From positions 3,782,001 to 3,846,000 of the forward strand of contig NZ_OY764190.1 in assembly GCF_963668215.1 (NCBI RefSeq): DNA of 64,000 nt, given 5' to 3'. This stretch comes from an uncultured Desulfosarcina sp. Lineage in GTDB: Bacteria > Desulfobacterota > Desulfobacteria > Desulfobacterales > Desulfosarcinaceae. This document shows positions 58,841 to 64,000 of the stretch, piece by piece (the first letter of the stretch is position 1; the number at the start of each line of letters is the position of its first letter). The notes beneath the pieces were generated by a model that was given only the letters and a program-made list of their open reading frames with translations, ran no database searches and was not told where the DNA came from. The position numbers were made by a program, and so were the translations under genes.

Positions 58841-59653
58841 TTATTTCAAATTGATCAACCAAGAGGGGTCTTCGATCCATTTGACCTTCATTTTCATCAA
58901 CTCATCAGACTCTCTCAAGGTATTGATAAAATTGTCCATCCAGTTGATCATCTGGGCGTCTCCCGCCGGAAGGGCGATGCCCAGCGGTTCGTAGGTGAAG
59001 GGTGTGATCAGCGAAACCAGCCCTTCGTCGGGATGTTGCAGCAGGGAGAGCACGCAAACATGGTAATCGGCGACCAGCGCGTCCACCTTGTTGGAAAGCA
59101 CCATTTCCACGGCTTCATCGTAATTGCCGGCCGTAACCAGACGGGCCTTGGGCATCAGGGTTTTCACCAGATCCGCGCTGGTGGACGCTTCCAGGGCCGT
59201 GTAGGCAAAGGCCTCCGAATTGAGCATGTCCGTGTTTTCGGAGGTGACGAGGGATTCGAACTTGGTCAGCAGGGCTTTACCGGAGATGTGATACGGGCCC
59301 GCAAAAGCGACTTTCATGTTTCGTTCGGGGGTAATGGTCAGTCCGGAGATCACCATGTCCACTTCGCCGGCTTCCAGCGCGGGGAGCAATTGTGCAAAGG
59401 GTTTGATCACCAGGCTCAGTTCAACGCCCATGGCGCCGGCGATATAGCTGGCCAGATCCACATCCAGCCCCATGGGAAGATCGGATTTGTCGAGCATATT
59501 CAACGGCGGCATATTGGCTGCCGTTCCAACGCGCAGAACGCCGCTTTCGGCGATCCTGTCGAGATTCGATCCGGTGCCGCCGTTCATGGTGGCACACGCC
59601 GAGGTAAAAACAACAATTAAGACCAGCAGAGCAATGCGTTTCATATTTCTCAT
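58841..59653 (-). CDS. ABC-type solute-binding lipoprotein (SBP_bac_3 family)
   Basis: Periplasmic binding protein for polar amino acids or related small molecules, 270 residues. GGAG lies seven bases before the ATG at 59653. A lipoprotein signal is present: hydrophobic segment with lipobox TSAC (Cys19-20 region), so it is tethered to a membrane. The family-3 fold shows GVLRVGTAANMPPLNM, DVDLASYIAGAMGVEL, EVDMVISGLTITPER and the YHISGKALLTK hinge. No permease or ATPase gene adjoins, so it may serve a distant transporter or feed a sensor. The ligand is unknown. Confidence 0.88.
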   Translation of the reverse strand: MRNMKRIALLVLIVVFTSACATMNGGTGSNLDRIAESGVLRVGTAANMPPLNMLDKSDLPMGLDVDLASYIAGAMGVELSLVIKPFAQLLPALEAGEVDMVISGLTITPERNMKVAFAGPYHISGKALLTKFESLVTSENTDMLNSEAFAYTALEASTSADLVKTLMPKARLVTAGNYDEAVEMVLSNKVDALVADYHVCVLSLLQHPDEGLVSLITPFTYEPLGIALPAGDAQMINWMDNFINTLRESDELMKMKVKWIEDPSWLINLK

Positions 59654-59733
59654 CTTTTTTCTCCTTTTTCCCTTACACGTTGGGTATCGGCTCCCGTTCC
59701 ATCTTTTTTCGGGAGTGCATTCTATACCGGCGG

Positions 59734-60168
59734 CTACTCCCAACCGGCCACTTCATAGCCCTTTTCGAAAAGGCAGCGTTCCACGATTCCCCTGAAGACC
59801 GGCGGTGGATCGCTCTGCGACACACCCCCGGCGGCAAGGGAAGCGGCCCCGCCTGCGGCAGCACCGGCCACGGCGGCCCGGTGGGGGTCCCTGCCCAGTA
59901 CGGCTGCGGCGGCTGCCCCGGCGGCCGCCACTGATGCGGCATCGCTGGCCGCCTCTTCGGACAGTTGCTCTTCGCCGGTTTCACTGGCGCCGGTTTCCCT
60001 GGCCATTCTCCAGCAATCCTCGATATCCGTCAGCGCGGCATCGCGGCCCACGGCTGTGAAATGGGCATTGGGATAGAGAATCGGCCGCTTCACGGTTTCG
60101 AAAGCCGATGCCGGCAACACATACACCGGCAGAAGTATTCCGGCAAGGATCATGGTGGCTGCTTTCAT
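59734..60168 (-). CDS. Exported glycine-zipper-like protein
   Basis: A 144-residue exported protein of no named function. AGAGGT lies just before the ATG at 60168. Signal peptide about 1-22 (ILLPVYVLPASA-F). The middle (about 68-120) is an Ala/Gly-rich glycine-zipper-like stretch (AASVAAAGAAAAAVLG, AVAGAAAGGAASLAAGG), often found in outer-membrane or pore-forming proteins; Cys residues flank it (CWRM and ERCLFEKGY) and may form a disulphide. It lies just upstream of the solute-binding lipoprotein on the same strand. Confidence 0.7.
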   Translation of the reverse strand: MKAATMILAGILLPVYVLPASAFETVKRPILYPNAHFTAVGRDAALTDIEDCWRMARETGASETGEEQLSEEAASDAASVAAAGAAAAAVLGRDPHRAAVAGAAAGGAASLAAGGVSQSDPPPVFRGIVERCLFEKGYEVAGWE

Positions 60169-60549
60169 GGCTTACCTCTACTTGTTGAGGATTTTCGAGA
60201 GTTGAACCAGTTTGACCAGGATACCGAATGACTGCAATAGGTTGTTAGCTATGCCCGCGGGTGGGAAAGGAGCCGGATGACAGGCTTCGTTTTCATTGTT
60301 GTCCATGCTTGGCTGTCCGCGTTGCTCGGTAGCTGGTTCGAATTGGAAAAATATCACATCCACCTTTGGGGGTCAATGCGTCCGATTGGCCGCAACAGGG
60401 GTTCCGGAAGTTTTTTTCGGCCGGGTACCAAGGCTGTCAGTCCAGTTGGGTTGGGTTTCCTGTTGCCTTTTTCCGGCAAAGCATGTCTATTGCCGGAAAA
60501 CGCGGAAGTTAACTGTTTCATCCGGTTTGAAAAAAAAAGGGGCACTGCC
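60169..60549. other. Divergent intergenic region, glycine-zipper gene to nagZ
   Basis: 381 bases carrying the ribosome sites and presumably promoters of two divergent genes. An open plus-strand frame runs upstream of nagZ from 60277 but it has no domain and the AAAGGGG before 60550 fixes the nagZ start. No other structure is seen. Confidence 0.5.
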
Positions 60550-61581
60550 ATGGATTCCATTTCCACCGCAACCATTGCCGGCCAACGGCTGATGGTCGGC
60601 TTCGACGGAACCTTTTTTAACGATGATTTGAAATTGCTCATCGGCACCCTGGGGGTCGGCGGACTGATTCTCTTTTCCCGCAATCTGGAAGAACCGGACC
60701 AGATTCGACAGTTGTGCCAGGACTGCCAGTCCTATGCCCGGCAATGCGGCCTGCCTCCCCTGTTTATCGCCATCGACCAGGAAGGCGGGCAGGTGGCCCG
60801 GCTCAAACCGCCCTTCACGCAGTTTCCGGGCAATCCCGCCATGCGGGACGTCGAGGATGCCCTTCGTTTCGCCCGGATAACCGCCCGGGAACTGAAGGGC
60901 ATGGGCATCAACATGGACATGGCGCCGGTGCTGGATATCGCCCCGGAGAACATCGACAGCATTATGGCGCAGCGGGCTTTTGGCGGCGATCCCCAGCGGG
61001 TCGCGGCCATGGGAACGACCGTGATCGACCACCTGCAGCGGCGCGGCGTCATGGCGGTGGCCAAGCATTTTCCCGGCATCGGCCGTACGGTGACCGACAG
61101 CCACCTGTCCCTGCCGGACCTGGATGCCGATATGACGGCTCTGACCGAAGTGGATCTGGTCCCTTTCGTGGCCGCCATTGCCAATAATGTGGCCGGCATC
61201 ATGCTGTCCCATATCCGCTATACCGCCATCGACCCGATATGGCCGGCCAGCCTCAGTCCGTCGGTGACCACCGATCTGCTGCGCGGCCAGATGGGCTACC
61301 GGGGGGTGGTCATGACCGACGATCTGGACATGGGCGCCATCAAGCCCGGTTACGACATCGACACGGCCATCGAGCGAATCCTTTTGTCCGATGTGGACAT
61401 CGCCCTGATTTGCCACAAAGGGCCGGATATCGAGGCCGCCTGGCAGACGATCCATGGGGCGATCGCCGAGGACGCCGGCTTGAAAGACAAGGGAGAGCAG
61501 TCGTTGCTAAGAATTCTGGAACTGAAAAAGAACTACCTGAGCGGACCATGGATGCAGCGATACGGGTTGACCACAGTGTAA
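60550..61581 (+). CDS. nagZ: Beta-N-acetylhexosaminidase (GH3, NagZ-like)
   Basis: Cytosolic glycosidase of peptidoglycan recycling, 343 residues from the ATG at 60550. GH3 core: LILFSRNLEEPDQIRQL, IDQEGGQVARLKPP, ELKGMGINMDMAPVLDIAPEN, the catalytic loop KHFPGIGRTVTDSHLSLP (His of the DSH box), and the nucleophile Asp in VVMTDDLDMGAI. In the loop the usual KHFPGHG is KHFPGIG and the following Asp is Arg; the DSH is kept. No signal peptide. It starts a short plus-strand group with the methyltransferase. Confidence 0.9.
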   Translation: MDSISTATIAGQRLMVGFDGTFFNDDLKLLIGTLGVGGLILFSRNLEEPDQIRQLCQDCQSYARQCGLPPLFIAIDQEGGQVARLKPPFTQFPGNPAMRDVEDALRFARITARELKGMGINMDMAPVLDIAPENIDSIMAQRAFGGDPQRVAAMGTTVIDHLQRRGVMAVAKHFPGIGRTVTDSHLSLPDLDADMTALTEVDLVPFVAAIANNVAGIMLSHIRYTAIDPIWPASLSPSVTTDLLRGQMGYRGVVMTDDLDMGAIKPGYDIDTAIERILLSDVDIALICHKGPDIEAAWQTIHGAIAEDAGLKDKGEQSLLRILELKKNYLSGPWMQRYGLTTV

Positions 61582-61618
61582 ACGCTATGCCGGTTCGTTC
61601 CAAAAACGGGGAGGGCAA

Positions 61619-62437
61619 GTGAACGCGGAAGCATTCAATACCAAGGTCAAGCGCAATGTGGCCCATAATTTCGATCAGAGCATTCGACTTTATCGGGAAT
61701 TTGAAGACAAGCACGGCTTTTTCGAGGCACTCACCATGAAAATGGCCGAGGCCATCGGCATCGAAGAACATGCATCCGTACTGGATATCGGCTGCGGGTA
61801 CGGGGTTTCCGCCTGTGCCCTGCACGAACGCCTCGGTTGCAGGGTGCTGGGCGTTGATCTGTCCCCCGAAATGATCGCTGCCGGCCGTTCGTATTGCCAG
61901 GGAGAAGGCATTGAACTGTGCGTGGGCGACGGAGAGAACCTTTCATCCCTCGTGGAAGACCACAGCTTCGATTACGCCCTTTACAATGCATCGATTTTTA
62001 TCTTTCCCGACGTTTCCAGAACCATCGCCGAATCCCATCGACACCTTCGCGATGGCGGAAAGATCGCTTTTTCGTTTTACCCGCAATTGCTCGGAGAAGA
62101 CGATGCAGACCTGTTCGAACTGGCCTTTGAACGGTTGGGAGAACCCTTGCCGCGGTTTCGCGTCATTACCGGCTACGCCAAGGCGGCAGCCGCTTTGGAA
62201 AGCCGGTGCGTCGACATTGGCCACCATCGCTGGGTGCGCCCGTTGGACATCGAATTCCTCCAGGATTTTTTTTCCATCCCGGCCCAATCCGCTTCGCTTT
62301 TTCCCGGCCGCGGTTATGAAGAACGGCGTGAATTGTCCCTGCGGCTTTTCGGCACCCTCGGCGATCAGACAAAGACGGGGCGTATTGTCTGGCGCATGGC
62401 CGAAGGCGCCAAATCGGGAGCGGCTTTAAGGCAGTGA
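61619..62437 (+). CDS. SAM-dependent methyltransferase (class I)
   Basis: A 272-residue methyltransferase that starts with GTG at 61619 (GGGCAA upstream), 37 bases after nagZ. The Rossmann SAM site is clear: VLDIGCGYGVSACAL (about 55-69), VLGVDLSPEMI (acidic loop) and the IELCVGDGENL motif, then FDYALYNASIFIFPD. The C-terminal part (about 180-272) is substrate-specific and not recognised. No neighbouring gene states its target. Confidence 0.85.
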   Translation: MNAEAFNTKVKRNVAHNFDQSIRLYREFEDKHGFFEALTMKMAEAIGIEEHASVLDIGCGYGVSACALHERLGCRVLGVDLSPEMIAAGRSYCQGEGIELCVGDGENLSSLVEDHSFDYALYNASIFIFPDVSRTIAESHRHLRDGGKIAFSFYPQLLGEDDADLFELAFERLGEPLPRFRVITGYAKAAAALESRCVDIGHHRWVRPLDIEFLQDFFSIPAQSASLFPGRGYEERRELSLRLFGTLGDQTKTGRIVWRMAEGAKSGAALRQ

Positions 62438-62471
62438 TTGGCAAAGTTAATCCATAGTAGAGAGGTTCAAA

Positions 62472-63590
62472 TTGGCAGTACAAAATCTACTCGACGGCAT
62501 TGAAGACGTCCTTTTGATGGGCCCCGGCCCTTCCTGTATTCATGACAAAGTGTACGCGGCATTGAGCAAGAAGACCATCGGTCATCTCGATCCTTATTTC
62601 ATCCGGATCATGGATGCCATCAAGGCTGACCTGCGGACCCTGCTCAAAACGGAAAATACCCTGACGATTCCCATGTCCGGCACCGGTTCCTCCGGAATGG
62701 AAGCCTGCTTCGTCAATCTGGTGGAAACCGGCGATCCGGTGCTCATCCTCATCAACGGGGTTTTCGGCATGCGCATGCAGGACTTGGCCCAGCGCCTGGG
62801 GGCCGAGGTGGACACCCTGGAATTCGAATGGGGAACGCCCGTTTTACTCGACGCGGTTAAAGAGAAGATCGAGGAGAAACCGTATAAGATCGTTGCCGTG
62901 GTGCACGCGGAGACGTCGACGGGGGTGAAAAACCCGGTTGCAGAGATCGGAAAGCTGCTCGAGGGATCGGATGCGATCTATCTGGTGGACGCCGTCACCA
63001 GCTTCGGCGGCATGGAGATCGCCATGGACGCCTGGGGAATCGATGCACTTTACAGCGGCACCCAGAAGTGTCTCTCCTGCCCGCCGGGCCTGGCCCCGCT
63101 CTCCTTTTCCGAAAAGGCGGTGGCCGCCCTTGAGAATCGAAAAACAAAAGTGCCCAACTGGTACCTGGATCTTTCCATGATCATCAAATACTGGAAAGGC
63201 GCCACCCGAGCCTATCATCACACGGCCCCCATCAACATGCACTACGGACTCTATCAGGCGCTGAAGCTGATCCTGGAAGAGGGGCCGGACAATGTCTACC
63301 GGCGGCACACGGAAAATCATGAGAAGTTGGTGCAAGGCCTGGAGGCGCTGGGTCTGTCCATGCTGGTGACGCCCGAAGCCCGGCTGCCCATGCTCAACTC
63401 GGTGAAGATCCCGGAAGGCGTCGATGAAGCCGCCGTGCGCAGCACCCTGCTCAAGGATTACAAGATCGAGATCGGTGCGGGTTTGGGACCCCTTGCGGGA
63501 AAGATCTGGCGGATCGGACTGATGGGGCACACAGCCAGGCCGGAGAATGTCGAGCGCCTGCTGAGCGCGCTGAAGACCATCCTGCCCTGA
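62472..63590 (+). CDS. PLP aminotransferase, alanine-glyoxylate/serine-glyoxylate family
   Basis: Class V aminotransferase of 372 residues starting at TTG 62472 with AGAGAGG just upstream. Seen: LLMGPGPS, MSGTGSSGMEACFVNL (PLP phosphate site), VHAETSTGVKNPV, YLVDAVTSFGG (PLP Asp) and SGTQKCLSCPPGLAPLS (Schiff-base Lys). The YHHTAPI and MLNSVKIPEGV regions are family-typical. The family makes or breaks serine, glycine and alanine; related enzymes act on 2-aminoethylphosphonate or on pyridoxamine. The exact substrates cannot be read here. Likely cotranscribed with the methyltransferase. Confidence 0.9.
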   Translation: MAVQNLLDGIEDVLLMGPGPSCIHDKVYAALSKKTIGHLDPYFIRIMDAIKADLRTLLKTENTLTIPMSGTGSSGMEACFVNLVETGDPVLILINGVFGMRMQDLAQRLGAEVDTLEFEWGTPVLLDAVKEKIEEKPYKIVAVVHAETSTGVKNPVAEIGKLLEGSDAIYLVDAVTSFGGMEIAMDAWGIDALYSGTQKCLSCPPGLAPLSFSEKAVAALENRKTKVPNWYLDLSMIIKYWKGATRAYHHTAPINMHYGLYQALKLILEEGPDNVYRRHTENHEKLVQGLEALGLSMLVTPEARLPMLNSVKIPEGVDEAAVRSTLLKDYKIEIGAGLGPLAGKIWRIGLMGHTARPENVERLLSALKTILP

Positions 63591-63600
63591 ATGAGATCCG

Positions 63601-63627
63601 GGGTTGCACGCACCAGATCGGCAACCC
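63601..63627 (+). terminator. Hairpin after the aminotransferase gene
   Basis: GGGTTGC pairs with GCAACCC around a 13-base loop, 11 bases past the stop. Only a weak T run follows. Confidence 0.4.
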
Positions 63628-63916
63628 ATCATTTATGCCACGCCGGTGACGAAGATTTTTCTACGTCTATAATGGTACGATGGTTTGTCGGTTGAAGGTG
63701 TTTATTTCAAGGAACTTAATACCCTCTGGGATATAATAATCCAAGGTTGATCAGGCTTTATCGCGCTTTAAAAATTTGTGGTGGTACGCTTTGCTTCATC
63801 CGGCCGGGCGGACAGCCAGGAAAAGCATTCAAAAGAGCTTTGAAATAATTGAGAGCAAAGTCCTCCAAAAAAATGCCACGACCCGCCCGGTCGAGTGTGT
63901 AAGCGGTGGTTAGAAA
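63628..63916. other. Intergenic region near the right edge
   Basis: Between convergent genes. Short GC-rich complementary pieces (CCGGCCGGGCGG near 63800 and CCGCCCGG near 63885) could pair over a long distance. No gene is seen. Confidence 0.35.
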
Positions 63917-64000
63917 TTATTGTAATTTCCCTTCTTCCTGTAACTCTTTCAGAGCTCTTTGAAATTCTTGCTGCATTGCTGGCATGACTTCTGCCATATA
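63917..64000 (-). CDS. C-terminal end of an unidentified gene, cut by the window edge
   Basis: The minus-strand frame is open from the right edge to TAA at 63917-63919. The 27 visible residues end with a Gln/Glu-rich helix (PAMQQEFQRALKELQEEGKLQ). In-frame Met codons occur in this part, so a very short whole gene is possible, but a longer gene running in from the right is more likely. Confidence 0.4.
   Translation of the reverse strand, partial: YMAEVMPAMQQEFQRALKELQEEGKLQ

Overview
The window is a chromosomal stretch of a diderm (Gram-negative) bacterium. Moderately high GC genes for LPS assembly (lptD), a Kdo-modifying pair (kdnA/kdnB), PpiD, NagZ, AsmA-like and outer-membrane barrel proteins show an outer membrane. 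The gene content and protein style (VPLPA-type sorting signal, CysK-CysS fusion, RicT next to metG, giant GlmS-like protein) suggest a Desulfobacterota sulfate-reducer relative. That placement is inference from recall; no rRNA or sulfate-reduction gene is present to prove it.

Layout. 1-6.1 kb: minus-strand M16 peptidase (runs off the left edge), a histone-H1-like winged-helix protein, a small zinc-ribbon membrane protein and PpiD. 6.1-11.0 kb: a tRNA-Ala(GGC) gene carrying an AT-rich integrated element of 4.8 kb bounded by a 47-bp exact duplication of the tRNA 3' end. It holds a tyrosine integrase split by an IS3-family insertion, a predicted membrane protein, a protein with a PD-(D/E)xK-like pattern, and an XRE regulator. 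11.0-11.9 kb: the tRNA's displaced terminator followed at once by an 844-nt group II intron with good domains V and VI but no reverse transcriptase. 11.9-19.1 kb: PHP phosphoesterase, a large hybrid histidine kinase, a VPLPA-sorted exported protein, a DUF202-like protein, a SLOG-fold 'molybdenum carrier', a CheY-like receiver and an Smr protein. 19.3-23.6 kb (plus): aroB, a tRNA-queuosine mannosyltransferase-like enzyme, cyclophilin, pepA. 23.6-38.5 kb (minus): a long co-directional run of holB, ricT, metG, a transpeptidase, kdnA, kdnB and a 1255-residue GlmS-like protein, preceded by an HU/IHF gene, a NusG-like factor and lptD. 38.9-46.0 kb (plus): surE, a YhaM-like HD nuclease, tmk, the CysK-CysS fusion, an unknown protein, ferredoxin and an alkyltransferase. 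46.0-60.2 kb (mostly minus): peptidoglycan-binding protein, MaoC protein (plus), a TetR-controlled RND/LolA-like/beta-barrel export operon, a K+ channel-AsmA-subtilase operon, a solute-binding lipoprotein and a glycine-zipper protein. 60.5-63.6 kb (plus): nagZ, a methyltransferase and an aminotransferase.

How the genes fit together. Much of the chromosomal backbone serves the envelope: LPS transport and Kdo modification, peptidoglycan synthesis and recycling, periplasmic folding, and an RND lipid/drug export operon whose TetR repressor has two matching operators (AATGAC-N6-GTCATT), one before tetR and one before the RND gene. The most distinctive items are the cargo pair in the tRNA-Ala element, the ORF-less terminator-associated group II intron, the CysK-CysS-like fusion whose HIGH and KMSKS motifs are degraded, and three separate heptanucleotide tandem arrays in intergenic DNA.
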